The position numbers and the translations under genes were made by a program. A stretch of DNA of 64,000 nt. It comes from CAYFQB01 sp964345225 (GTDB lineage Bacteria; Nitrospirota; Thermodesulfovibrionia; Thermodesulfovibrionales; UBA6898). This document shows positions 1 to 8,148 of the stretch, in pieces (position 1 is the first letter of the stretch; each line of letters starts with the position of its first letter). The notes below the pieces were generated by a model, which was given only the letters and a program-made list of their open reading frames with translations, was not told the DNA's origin and searched no databases. The DNA is taken from NCBI GenBank assembly GCA_964345225.1, contig CAYFQB010000011.1:1-64000 (forward strand), given 5' to 3'.

Positions 1-1170
1 AGGAGAGGATAATTTTTCCCTGCCGAATGGAGAAAGCTGTCTTAGTTCTTTTATTATTCCAGGCATTATATCGATTACCTTATCAATTTCTTTATCTGTG
101 TTGTAGCGGCTGAGCGAGAATCTTATAGAGCCATGCACTGCGGAAAAAGGGACGCCCATTGCCCTTAGGACATGCGACGGTTCGAGCGAACCGGACGTGC
201 ATGCCGAGCCAGATGATGCACATATATTATACTCGTTAAGTCTCAGTAGTATTGATTCTCCCTCGATATATTCAAAACTAATGTTTGTAGTATTTGGCAG
301 CCTGTTTTTAACATCTCCGTTTATCCTTGCATCGGGGCAGGATTTCAGAAGGGTATTCTCAAGTTTATCACGCAATCCTGTCAGGTATGTTATCTCCTCA
401 TCGAGATTTTTTTCTGCCAGCTCACATGCCTTGCCGAGGCCTATTATTGAAGCCACATTGTCAGTTCCGGCCCTTCTTCCATGTTCCTGATGGCCTCCGA
501 TTATGTATGGATGGAATCTTCTGCCTTTTCTTATATAAAGTGCACCTACGCCTTTTGGGGCATGAAGTTTGTGTCCTGAAAGGGAAAGCATATCAACAGG
601 TAATTTTTTTACATCTATGGGGATTTTCCCGACAGCCTGTACTGCATCTGTATGGAAAAGGATATCCCTTTCCTTAGCTATATCTGCAAATTCCTTAATC
701 GGGAAGATAACACCTGTCTCGTTGTTTGCATACATAATGGATATAACAGCGGTATCTTCATCAATTGCCTTCAATAATGATTCCTTATCGATCTGTCCCT
801 TATTGTTTACCGGGAGGAAGGTTACCCGGTATCCTTTTCTTGCGAGGTGCTTGCAGAAATTCAGTACTGCCGGATGTTCAACTCTGGTAGAGATAATATT
901 TTTTTTGCGCGGAGATGATTCAACTGCGCTCATGAGAGCCGTATTGTCACTCTCAGTACCGCAGCTTGTAAAGATTATCTCTTCAGGCTCGGCTCCTATG
1001 AGTGAAGCTACTTTTACCCTTGCCTCCTCTATTTTTCTGTGAATCTGACCCCCGAAAGTATGCATACTCGAGGGGTTGCCGTACAGGTCAGTCAGATACG
1101 GCATCATTTCTTCCAATACTTCAGGTGAGATCTTTGTCGTGGCATTATTGTCAAGATATATTGTCTTCAT
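1..1170 (-). CDS. nifS: NifS/IscS-type cysteine desulfurase (3' end outside window)
   Basis: This is a PLP-dependent cysteine desulfurase that supplies sulfur for Fe-S cluster assembly. Translating the minus strand from the ATG at 1170 gives an N-terminus MKTIYLDNNATTK, then YGNPSSMHTFG and the FTSCGTESDN region, all characteristic of the NifS/IscS family. About 390 codons are visible with no stop, so only the last few residues lie beyond position 1. The start codon overlaps the nifU stop by four bases (ATGA, 1167-1170), so the two genes are translationally coupled. The partner NifU is the three-domain scaffold type. A housekeeping role rather than nitrogen fixation is likely because no nif structural genes are in the window. 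Confidence 0.93.
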   Translation of the reverse strand, partial: MKTIYLDNNATTKISPEVLEEMMPYLTDLYGNPSSMHTFGGQIHRKIEEARVKVASLIGAEPEEIIFTSCGTESDNTALMSAVESSPRKKNIISTRVEHPAVLNFCKHLARKGYRVTFLPVNNKGQIDKESLLKAIDEDTAVISIMYANNETGVIFPIKEFADIAKERDILFHTDAVQAVGKIPIDVKKLPVDMLSLSGHKLHAPKGVGALYIRKGRRFHPYIIGGHQEHGRRAGTDNVASIIGLGKACELAEKNLDEEITYLTGLRDKLENTLLKSCPDARINGDVKNRLPNTTNISFEYIEGESILLRLNEYNICASSGSACTSGSLEPSHVLRAMGVPFSAVHGSIRFSLSRYNTDKEIDKVIDIMPGIIKELRQLSPFGREKLSSP

Positions 1171-2015
1171 TGCTGTTCCTCCACAACGATATCGTCACTG
1201 ACTAATTCCTTGAGTTTCTCCTGAATGCCTTTTAATGTTACATCTGACATAAGACAACCTGTGCACATGCCGCGAAGTGCAACAGTGACTTTATTGCCAT
1301 CAATATCTATCAGTTCGATATCCCCGTTGTCAGCCTGAAGTCCAGGTCTTATCTCGGTCTCTATTACATCCTGGATAAGAGCGATCTTCTGAAGGTTGGT
1401 AAGTTTTTTGGGGACTGGAGGCTTTTCAGGTAATTTTACAGACCATAAATCCCTTAATATGTCTTCTATTTCTGGATGGCATTCACTGCAGCCTCCACCT
1501 GCCTTTGTGAAATTAGTAACGTCTTCAACTGTTGTAAGGTGATTTTCAATGGCAACTTTCCTTATCTTTTCCTCGGTTATATTAAAGCATTTGCATACAA
1601 GCCTGCCTTCTTCTTCGACAGGTATTTCTTCACCCCTGTAATTAGCTATTGCAGCTTCAAGAGCTTCTCTTCCCATTACAGAGCAGTGCATCTTTTCGTC
1701 AGGAAGGCCACCAAGAAATTCGGCAATTTCCTGATTTGTGACAGTTAAGGCTTCATCAAGGGTTTTCCCCTTGATAAGTTCGGTAAGGGCTGATGAGCTT
1801 GCAATCGCACTTGCACATCCAAACGTATGGAATTTAGCATCGATGATCTTTTCTGTTTTCTCGTCTATTTTCAGTGATAATCTTAGTGCATCACCACAAA
1901 CTATACTGCCGACATCACCAACGGCGTCAGCATTTTCGATTTCACCTACATTTTTCGGGTGAAGGAAGAGTTCCTTGACTTTTTCAGTATAATCCCACAT
2001 AGTCAATATTTGCAT
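1167..2015 (-). CDS. nifU: NifU-type Fe-S cluster assembly scaffold
   Basis: This is the scaffold protein on which NifS-derived sulfur and iron form [2Fe-2S]/[4Fe-4S] clusters. It shows the full NifU architecture. An IscU-like domain (about residues 5-130) carries CGDALR, FGCASA and MHCSVMG cysteines. A BFD-like [2Fe-2S] domain follows (about 140-190, CKCFN...GGCSECH). A C-terminal NifU domain (about 205-280) has the CTGC pair. At 282 aa it matches the usual NifU length. The in-frame ATG at 2000 (MWDYTEKV) is the more family-like start; neither start has a strong Shine-Dalgarno. It is the upstream gene of the nifU-nifS operon and is divergent from the GYD gene. Confidence 0.93.
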   Translation of the reverse strand: MQILTMWDYTEKVKELFLHPKNVGEIENADAVGDVGSIVCGDALRLSLKIDEKTEKIIDAKFHTFGCASAIASSSALTELIKGKTLDEALTVTNQEIAEFLGGLPDEKMHCSVMGREALEAAIANYRGEEIPVEEEGRLVCKCFNITEEKIRKVAIENHLTTVEDVTNFTKAGGGCSECHPEIEDILRDLWSVKLPEKPPVPKKLTNLQKIALIQDVIETEIRPGLQADNGDIELIDIDGNKVTVALRGMCTGCLMSDVTLKGIQEKLKELVSDDIVVEEQQ

Positions 2016-2079
2016 AAATGAAATTTTTAAGTCAAATAGTTATTTTGTGTTAATGAATAAAATCTGGCTAAAAGAATAA

Positions 2080-2109
2080 TTGACATCGTCCAATGAAAGA
2101 TAGTATAAG
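2080..2109 (+). promoter_or_regulatory. Candidate sigma70 promoter for the GYD gene
   Basis: A perfect -35 hexamer TTGACA (2080-2085) is followed after 18 bases by TATAAG (2104-2109), a one-mismatch -10. It lies 45 bases upstream of the GYD-domain start codon in the divergent intergenic space. It is predicted from sequence alone. Confidence 0.6.
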
Positions 2110-2154
2110 GATAATTAGGAGGGGAAAATTTAAGAAGCAGAAAGGAGATAAGTT

Positions 2155-2439
2155 ATGCCGACATACGTAATTTTAAGCAATCTAACAGATGAGGGGAGGA
2201 GGACAATTAAAGAAAAGCCGCGGCGCATATTTGAAGTTAACAAAGAACTTGCAAAAATGGGCGTCAAGGTAAAGGCCCAGTATGCTGTGCTAGGACCGTA
2301 TGACTTTATTAATATCGTTGAAGCTAAAGACAACGAGTCTGTTATGAATATGTCGGTTGAACTCGGTGCAAGAGGCTCTGTACAGCTTCTGACAATGGCG
2401 GCCATTCCTGTTTCAGAACTTGTAAAAAAACTTAAATAA
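2155..2439 (+). CDS. GYD-domain protein
   Basis: This is a 94-aa single-domain protein of the GYD family (ferredoxin-like small alpha/beta fold, function unassigned). It has the family pattern: MPTYVILSNLTDEGRRTIKE at the N-terminus, then VKAQYAVLGPYDFINIVEA with the family's glycine-tyrosine-aspartate signature seen as GPYD, then a C-terminal RGSVQLLTMAAIPV strand. A good Shine-Dalgarno (AAGGAG, about 2141) precedes the ATG. It is monocistronic, with a promoter candidate at 2080-2109 and repeat elements immediately downstream. No catalytic role can be inferred from sequence. Confidence 0.85.
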   Translation: MPTYVILSNLTDEGRRTIKEKPRRIFEVNKELAKMGVKVKAQYAVLGPYDFINIVEAKDNESVMNMSVELGARGSVQLLTMAAIPVSELVKKLK

Positions 2440-2464
2440 TCCCTGTATGAAAGGATGGTCTATT

Positions 2465-2730
2465 GACCGTTAGAAGAAAATATCAGCACTTTCTAACTGG
2501 GTACCCTACTGCTTAAAGTAATGAAATAATATTTTTGATTCTTTAGTTATTTAGTTAGTAAACCACTCAGAAAGGAAGGTGTTTTAAACCTGTCCTCTTT
2601 AAGGAATTAACATTTCTATTTACCCCGTTAGATAGTAAACATCTAACGGGGTTTATAGCTCATACGCCCCTTAAGAGACGAAAGGTTTTTTTGGGGCTCG
2701 CCATAAATGGCTGGGCTTTCTAAAGGGGTA
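2465..2730. repeat. Cluster of MITE-like CCCCGTTAG repeats (family 1)
   Basis: Three units of the dispersed palindromic family lie between the GYD gene and msrA. The first is a degenerate pair of arms at 2465-2502. The second is a near-perfect hairpin at 2621-2654 (arms ACCCCGTTAGAT / ATCTAACGGGGT). The third is a longer internal unit at 2655-2730 with a GCCCC...GGGGC stem and a terminal arm CTTTCTAAAGGGGTAA. There is no ORF inside. Other copies in the window share the arms. Confidence 0.75.
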
Positions 2731-2837
2731 AGATGGATTCAAGTTAAAGACAATTCTAAGATTATTTTCATAATTTCTTTACAATATCTTTCTATAATTT
2801 AAATAAGAAAAAATCTTATTTTGATAGATAAGCATGG

Positions 2838-3437
2838 ATGCTGCTCAAAATTATTAAAACCTCATTTTTGCTATTTTTTATTATTTTCATGCAATACAAT
2901 TCATCAGCAGAAGCTAAACTTGAAAAAGCAACTTTTGCCGGAGGATGTTTCTGGTGCATGGAACCTCCTTTCGAAAAGGTCAAAGGCGTTAAAGAGGTTA
3001 TATCTGGCTATACAGGCGGGCACAAAGAAAACCCAACCTATGAAGAAGTATCAGCAGGAACAACAGGGCATGTTGAAGCAGTACAGATCATTTATGATTC
3101 TTCAGAAGTAACCTATATAGAGCTTCTTGATGTTTTTTGGAGACAGATTGATCCTACAGATCCAGAAGGTCAGTTTGTTGACAGGGGTGCACAGTACAGG
3201 ACAGCCATTTATTATCATTCTGATGATCAGAAGAGTCTTGCAGAGGAATCAAAAGATAAACTACAGAAGTCAGGAATATACAAAAAACCGATTGTTACTG
3301 AAATTCTAAGTGCTTCACGGTTCTACAGGGCAGAGGATTATCATCAGGATTATTACAGAAAAAACCCTATTAGATACAAGTTTTACAGGTTCAGCTCTGG
3401 CAGAGACCAATATCTTAAAAAGATATGGGGTAAATAA
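2838..3437 (+). CDS. msrA: Exported peptide methionine sulfoxide reductase MsrA
   Basis: This enzyme reduces methionine-S-sulfoxide in proteins. The GCFWC active-site motif (about residues 36-40), the GYTGG segment and the DPTDPEGQFVDRGAQYRT region are diagnostic of MsrA. An N-terminal hydrophobic stretch (residues about 4-22, ending before SSAEA) looks like a signal peptide, so the enzyme probably works in the periplasm on exported proteins. No MsrB domain is fused. The start has no obvious Shine-Dalgarno; an overlapping ATG at 2834 is in another frame. The gene stands alone between two repeat clusters. Confidence 0.93.
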   Translation: MLLKIIKTSFLLFFIIFMQYNSSAEAKLEKATFAGGCFWCMEPPFEKVKGVKEVISGYTGGHKENPTYEEVSAGTTGHVEAVQIIYDSSEVTYIELLDVFWRQIDPTDPEGQFVDRGAQYRTAIYYHSDDQKSLAEESKDKLQKSGIYKKPIVTEILSASRFYRAEDYHQDYYRKNPIRYKFYRFSSGRDQYLKKIWGK

Positions 3438-3462
3438 ATCATTGGTCATCAGTCACTAGAAA

Positions 3463-3655
3463 AGTAGGAAGTAGGCAGTAAGGAGTAAGGAGTAAGAAGT
3501 AAGGAGCAGGGCGTAAAGAGTAAGAAGTTAGGAGTTAGGAGTAAGGGGTAAAAAGTAAGCAGTAAGCTGTAATCAGTAAAAAGAGCGCTATGCACCGAGC
3601 GCTCTGCGCTATGCGAAGAGCAAACGGGCCTCGTAACCGTAAGACGTAACCTGTT
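3463..3655. repeat. Purine-rich heptamer array with terminal palindrome (family 2, copy 1)
   Basis: The stretch from about 3463 to 3580 is an imperfect tandem array of seven-base units such as GTAAGGA and GTAAGAA. It is followed by a conserved unit containing AGAGCGCT...AGCGCTCT and GCGCTATGCG (about 3580-3620), then a tail with TCGTAACCGT and GACGTAACC. Nearly the same sequence recurs at 42148-42365, and shorter versions at 22866-23035 and 29175-29245. It is non-coding in all frames judged. Confidence 0.75.
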
Positions 3656-3930
3656 CAGTCAGCAAGTATTTTCCTGATAATTTCAATAATCTCTTCTGAA
3701 AAAAAATAATAAATAATAGAAACAGCGAAGATAAATAAAATAAATTTGAGAAGTTTTTTTGTATCAAAGCTCTTTTTTGATTCCTTGAGCATCTGAATTG
3801 AGGCTAACTGTTCTTCAGGGGTTTTTTGAATCTTGCCGCATTGTAGGCACCTCATAGCACCCTTGAGCACTTTCTGCCCGCAGTATGGGCAGATATCGTA
3901 CTCTAGGATATTACCCTGTTGTTTTGCCAT
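3655..3930 (-). CDS. Zinc-ribbon protein with one C-terminal membrane segment
   Basis: This is a 91-aa hypothetical protein. Two CXXC pairs, CPYC (about residues 14-17) and CLQC (about 28-31), form a short rubredoxin-like zinc ribbon. A charged linker follows, then a single hydrophobic segment (about 61-80, KLLKFILFIFAVSIIYYFF) that would anchor it in the membrane. I do not recognise a specific family. The stop codon abuts the end of the family-2 repeat. Its upstream spacer (3931-4086) is very AT-rich. Confidence 0.65.
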   Translation of the reverse strand: MAKQQGNILEYDICPYCGQKVLKGAMRCLQCGKIQKTPEEQLASIQMLKESKKSFDTKKLLKFILFIFAVSIIYYFFSEEIIEIIRKILAD

Positions 3931-4086
3931 GATGTATCACGAAATAAGAAAAAAACCAATAATTTTTATTAATTTTAATATAGATTATCACTAAATGTAT
4001 GCAAAATCCATATTCAAATATAAAAGTTACTCAATTAAATTAATTTCTTGTTAATTTATAATATATAGATAACCTAAAATTACAAT

Positions 4087-4115
4087 TTGATATTTATACC
4101 CTAATATTTTATACT
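4087..4115 (+). promoter_or_regulatory. Candidate sigma70 promoter for the CGGC gene
   Basis: TTGATA (4087-4092), a 17-base spacer and TATACT (4110-4115) lie about 90 bases upstream of the CGGC-domain start. Both hexamers have one mismatch to consensus. This could drive the downstream tmcD-hmc cluster as well, since no clear terminator lies between the CGGC gene and tmcD. Confidence 0.5.
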
Positions 4116-4205
4116 AGCTAAGCTTTTGAAAATACCTACTAATCCCGGAAAATATTTAATCCCGGTATGCTATTTTTATTAATTTTATGAATCGGAGGAT
4201 TACCT

Positions 4206-4574
4206 ATGTCAAAAAAAAGAATTGCGATTATAGCATGTAAAAACATTAAAGGTATCAGTTGCGTAGCTGGTTGTTTGAAGTGTTTTAAGGGGATAGCAGA
4301 GAAGCAAGGAGAGTATGAACGGTGGAAGGATTCTGATATTGACATAATTGGGATGGATGATTGCGGAGGATGTCCCGGTGTAATAATACCTAAGGTAAAG
4401 CTTATGACAGAAATCGGTGAACTGTATGAAAGGGAGATAGACGCTATTCATCTGGGAACCTGCATCAAGCTGGCCACCCAGACTGCAAAATGTCCTATTG
4501 ATGTTGAGGACATAAAAAAGAAGATAGAGGGCAAGTTCCAGAAAGAGGTAATACTGGGAACACACCATTATTAA
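4206..4574 (+). CDS. CGGC-domain metal-binding protein
   Basis: This is a 122-aa protein of the CGGC family, named for a cysteine-rich motif. Here it is DDCGGCPG (about residues 56-63), with further cysteines near the N-terminus (ACKNIKGISCVAGCLKC) and HLGTCIKLAT later. The family is thought to bind metal or an Fe-S centre; the exact function is unknown. A strong Shine-Dalgarno (CGGAGGA) precedes the ATG. It sits 70 bases upstream of the tmcD-like gene, so association with the redox cluster is possible but unproven. Confidence 0.8.
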   Translation: MSKKRIAIIACKNIKGISCVAGCLKCFKGIAEKQGEYERWKDSDIDIIGMDDCGGCPGVIIPKVKLMTEIGELYEREIDAIHLGTCIKLATQTAKCPIDVEDIKKKIEGKFQKEVILGTHHY

Positions 4575-4644
4575 AATATAATCCTCAAGAAATTTATTAT
4601 TTAATATTGATATTTTGGTCAGAAGTTGGAGATAAAGGGATTTA

Positions 4645-5904
4645 ATGAGAAGATCAGCTACTTTGGATTGGGACATCAAGGAAAAATTCATTGCAGATGT
4701 AAATGATTGGAAAGAAAGATTCCCTGTTGTACATGAATTTGTTGTCAGCGATGACGGTGAGAAGATTGCTGCTGTTGTTGAGATAGAAGATAAAAAGGTT
4801 ACACCATGTGTCAATGGTGGAATTTGGGAAGATACATTTGAAAGGGCCTGGTCACTGAAGTTTACCCATGAGAACAAACTAGCATGTGCAGTACTTCGGA
4901 ATTATGAATGGACTGTTGCTGTTGATTCTGTGCAATGGGATGAAAAGTACGATTTTGTGTGGAATATGCATGTTAGTCCTGATGGGAAAAGCATCGCAGT
5001 AAATATAAAGAGAAATGATATGTACGGGGTTGCTTTAAACGGGAACACCTGGAATAACAGTTTTTTTGATGCAAGAGAGGTTGTTTTAAGTCCTGACAGT
5101 AGCAAGACCGCATCCAGTGTAAGAATAAAAAGGATTGCAACACTGGATATTTTCAGTTTTGCTGAAGGAATATACACAGTTGCAGTTGATGGAAGCACAT
5201 GGGATAAAAGTTTTTTAAATGTATTCGGTGTAAACTTCAATTTTGAAAGTAACAAGGTAGTAGCAGGAGTGAGGTTAGACCGGGTTGAATTTACAATCGC
5301 AGTGGATGGAAATACCTGGAACAAAACATATAAGGGGGTGTGGGAGCCGTTATTTATACCCGGAAGCAGTGATGTGATTGCACCTGTAAGAGAACCTGGG
5401 GGATGGACTATGGCAATGAATGAAAAACAGATATGGAGTAGAAGTTTTGTCCAGGTATGGAATCAGAGGTTCAGTCCTGATGGTAAAAAAATAGCTGCTG
5501 TTGTTGCTCCTGAATTTGGTAAATGGACAATAGCACTGGATGGCAATCCATGGAAAAAGACGTTCGGTGATGCAGTTTTATCTCCGGTTTTCAGTCCGGA
5601 CAGCAGTCGTGTTGCAGCAGTAGTCAAAGAGAACAACAGGTGGACAATTGCTGTTGACGGGACTGCATGGAAAGAAGATTTTGATATGATATGGGATCCG
5701 GTTTTCAGCCCTGATGGCGTTAGAGTAGCAGCCAGGGCAGAAAAGAAAGGCAAGCTTTTTAACGTTGTCGATGGAAAAATAGGCAGGTATGGATATGATG
5801 CTCTCTGGGATCCGGTTTTCAGCCCTGATGGAGAAAAATTACTTGTTAGAAATGTGAAAGGCGGGAAATATTATTGTAGTGTCATGCCGGTAACTGAAAT
5901 TTAA
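4645..5904 (+). CDS. tmcD: TmcD-like beta-propeller subunit of electron-transfer complex
   Basis: This 419-aa protein is built of about nine repeated units of roughly 45 residues, with the pattern F-SPDG-K-AA-V...WTIAVDG--W...F (for example residues about 275-320 and 325-370). This is a WD40-like or TolB-like propeller. Sequence character and context match TmcD, the cytoplasmic subunit of the Tmc complex of sulfate reducers, rather than any Hmc subunit. There is no signal peptide. It is the first gene of a Tmc/Hmc-type cluster and is separated from hmcE by repeat elements (5947-6097). Two adjacent repeat units near the C-terminus share nearly identical DNA (GGATCCGGTTTTCAGCCCTG, around 5694 and 5810), suggesting recent internal duplication. 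Confidence 0.75.
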   Translation: MRRSATLDWDIKEKFIADVNDWKERFPVVHEFVVSDDGEKIAAVVEIEDKKVTPCVNGGIWEDTFERAWSLKFTHENKLACAVLRNYEWTVAVDSVQWDEKYDFVWNMHVSPDGKSIAVNIKRNDMYGVALNGNTWNNSFFDAREVVLSPDSSKTASSVRIKRIATLDIFSFAEGIYTVAVDGSTWDKSFLNVFGVNFNFESNKVVAGVRLDRVEFTIAVDGNTWNKTYKGVWEPLFIPGSSDVIAPVREPGGWTMAMNEKQIWSRSFVQVWNQRFSPDGKKIAAVVAPEFGKWTIALDGNPWKKTFGDAVLSPVFSPDSSRVAAVVKENNRWTIAVDGTAWKEDFDMIWDPVFSPDGVRVAARAEKKGKLFNVVDGKIGRYGYDALWDPVFSPDGEKLLVRNVKGGKYYCSVMPVTEI

Positions 5905-5946
5905 TTATCAGCACTGCTTATTAATGGATTTAATATATATGGTGAA

Positions 5947-6097
5947 GTAAACTCCGTTAGAAGAAAATAACAACAATTTCTAACGGGGTAAACCATGTGT
6001 TTGCTAAAAAGGATATTATTTTTATCAAAGCTGCATGCCCCGAAAGACCTCTGGTCTCTTACGGGTCAGGCAGTGTGGCTTTCTAACGGGGTAAAGC
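5947..6097. repeat. Two family-1 repeat units between tmcD and hmcE
   Basis: A short hairpin unit at 5947-5994 has arms ACTCCGTTAGAA and TTTCTAACGGGGTAAA. A second unit runs from about 6030 to 6097, contains GCCCCGAAAGACCTCTGG and CTCTTACGGG, and ends in CTTTCTAACGGGGTAAAGC directly against the hmcE ATG. The GGGG of this terminus (6088-6091) is the only purine run at ribosome-binding distance for hmcE. Confidence 0.75.
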
Positions 6098-6775
6098 ATG
6101 TATGAACAACTGACAGGCCCGGAAGTATACAACTTTGTCAAAGGACCATTGGTGTGGATTTCATTTATTGTTTTTATCGGAGGAAGCCTTTACAAAGTAG
6201 CCTCTATGCTCTCCCTTGGAAAGAAAGATAAAGTAATATATCCCTATATAAGCCTTAGATACAGCCTTCGCTCCATTTTCCACTGGATAATACCTTATGC
6301 TAGTGAAAACATGAGAAACAGGCACTGGATGACCGTTATAACTTTCTCATTCCATATCTGCCTTATTGTTACACCTGTTTTTCTGCTGGCACATAATGTT
6401 CTCTGGTATGAATCATGGAATATCAGATGGATTACACTTCCCGAAAGAGTTGCTGACATAATGACCCTGACAGTTATTTTCTGTTCAATTTTATTTATCG
6501 CAAGGAGAATTATTTTACCAGAGGTAAGGTTTGTCACGTCTGCATCCGATTATATCCTGATTGCAATAGTTGCCGCACCATTTATTACGGGATTTATTGC
6601 ACATCATCAGTTGTTTTTTCATTACAGACTCATGGTCATACTTCACATCCTTTTTGGTGAAATTATGTTGATGGCCATACCGTTTACAAGATTGAGCCAT
6701 ATGTTATTTTTCTGGTTAACAAGGGGGTATATGGGTACAGACTTCGGTGCTGTGCGTAATGCTAAAGACTGGTAG
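6098..6775 (+). CDS. hmcE: HmcE/TmcC-type membrane cytochrome b subunit
   Basis: This is a 225-aa integral membrane protein of the NarI/HdrE-like dihaem cytochrome b group that accepts or donates electrons between the membrane quinone pool and the HdrD-like subunit. About five hydrophobic segments are visible, with candidate haem ligands in FSFHICL (about H85), AHNVLW, FIAHHQLFFHY and ILHILFGE. The length fits HmcE (about 226 aa) and TmcC. It is followed after 35 bases by hmcF. Translation probably initiates from a ribosome binding site supplied by the upstream repeat. Confidence 0.83.
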   Translation: MYEQLTGPEVYNFVKGPLVWISFIVFIGGSLYKVASMLSLGKKDKVIYPYISLRYSLRSIFHWIIPYASENMRNRHWMTVITFSFHICLIVTPVFLLAHNVLWYESWNIRWITLPERVADIMTLTVIFCSILFIARRIILPEVRFVTSASDYILIAIVAAPFITGFIAHHQLFFHYRLMVILHILFGEIMLMAIPFTRLSHMLFFWLTRGYMGTDFGAVRNAKDW

Positions 6776-6810
6776 CTAAGAATATATGAAGATGCTGAGG
6801 AGGGAAATAC

Positions 6811-8145
6811 ATGATTAAGGTTGAAAGAAAAATTGTTTCTGATCCAGGCCTGGATGAAACATTAAAAAACCTTAATCCTGAAAAGATAGAGAAGACTATA
6901 AACGGACTCCTTGAGAAAGAATCTGCAGCAAGACTGAAAATATACTTACAGACATGTGTTCACTGCGGTCTCTGTTCCGAGGCCTGCCATTATTATCTTT
7001 CATATGACAGGGATCCTACCTACACTCCGGTAAGCAAGGTTAAACAGACATTATGGGAGATGATAAAGAAAAAAGGAAAGGTTGGGAAGGAATCGGTAAG
7101 GAGATATGCACAGGTAGCCTATGGTGAATGTAACTTATGCAGACGTTGCAGTATGTATTGTCCGTTCGGTATAGACATAGCATATATAATGGCTCTTGTC
7201 AGGCGTTTGTGTAATCTGCTCAAAGTGGTGCCACAGTATTTACAGGACCAGGTCAACAGCCATATATCTACTATAAGTCAGTCATGGGTAATGCAGGACG
7301 ACTGGATTGATACAGTTCAGTGGCAGGAGGAAGAGGTCAGGATGGAGATAAAAAATGCCCGTATCCCGCTGGATAAGGAAGGGGCAGAGGTTATGTATAC
7401 TCCACATAGCCTTGAGGCCAAGTTCAAGACTTATCTCCTGGCTAATGTAGCAAAGATTATGAATGTAGCCGGTGTTAACTGGACAATGCCTTCTGCAGAC
7501 GGATGGGACAGCACCAACCAGGCAATGCACTCCGGTGACTTTGAGACAATGGGGATGCTTGAGCGAAAACAGTTTGAGGCTGCTTTAAGATTAAAGGTGA
7601 AAAAGATAGTGCCGAGTGAATGCGGTCATGCATTCAAGGCTGCAGCATACGATGGTACAAGATGGCTGGGCTGGAAAGAACCACCGATAGAGTATGTCCA
7701 TCCAGTGCAGTTTTATTATGAGCTTATCAGGGATGGGAAGATAAAAATAGCTAAAAAGATTCAGGAGCCTGTAACCATTCAGGAGCCGTGTAATATCGTA
7801 AGGGGCAGGGGGCTGGGTGATATGCTCCGATATCTTGTAAACGCAACTTGCAATGATTTCAGAGATGTTTCACCCCGATATGAGCATAATTACTGCTGTT
7901 GCGCAGGCGGGGGATCAATAAACTTCGGCCCTCCGTGGAAATTCTCCAGAATGGAAGGTGGCCGCGTAAAGATTGATCAACTTAATGAAACAGGTGCAAA
8001 GCTCGTGATCGCACCATGTCATAGCTGTCATAAAACTATCGAAGAGTTAATAGATTACTATAAGATCGGAATGCATGCTAAATTCTTCAGCGAGGTAATA
8101 GTAGAAACAATGGAAGTTCCCGAAGAACTAAAGGGTAACGGGTAA
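6811..8145 (+). CDS. hmcF: HmcF/TmcB-type HdrD-like Fe-S oxidoreductase
   Basis: This is the cytoplasmic-face subunit of the Hmc/Tmc complex, homologous to HdrD. Two [4Fe-4S] motifs are present: C49-x2-C52-x2-C55-x3-C59 (CVHCGLCSEAC) and C107-x2-C110-x2-C113-x3-C117 (CNLCRRCSMYC). The C-terminal half carries CCG-type cysteines (PSECGHAF, CCCAGGGS, APCHSCHK), which in HdrB/HdrD bind unusual Fe-S centres for thiol/disulfide chemistry. At 444 aa it is family-typical. It has a good Shine-Dalgarno (GAGGAGGG) and is co-transcribed between hmcE and hmcA. Confidence 0.88.
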   Translation: MIKVERKIVSDPGLDETLKNLNPEKIEKTINGLLEKESAARLKIYLQTCVHCGLCSEACHYYLSYDRDPTYTPVSKVKQTLWEMIKKKGKVGKESVRRYAQVAYGECNLCRRCSMYCPFGIDIAYIMALVRRLCNLLKVVPQYLQDQVNSHISTISQSWVMQDDWIDTVQWQEEEVRMEIKNARIPLDKEGAEVMYTPHSLEAKFKTYLLANVAKIMNVAGVNWTMPSADGWDSTNQAMHSGDFETMGMLERKQFEAALRLKVKKIVPSECGHAFKAAAYDGTRWLGWKEPPIEYVHPVQFYYELIRDGKIKIAKKIQEPVTIQEPCNIVRGRGLGDMLRYLVNATCNDFRDVSPRYEHNYCCCAGGGSINFGPPWKFSRMEGGRVKIDQLNETGAKLVIAPCHSCHKTIEELIDYYKIGMHAKFFSEVIVETMEVPEELKGNG

Positions 8146-8148
8146 TAA

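Noticed and set aside
1167..2015. NifU/NifS taken as evidence of nitrogen fixation
   Set aside because: No nifH, nifD or nifK genes are present in the window, and NifU/NifS often serve general Fe-S assembly in anaerobes.
3480..3580. Heptamer purine array considered as a CRISPR array
   Set aside because: Units are only seven bases, contiguous and imperfect, with no spacers and no cas genes.
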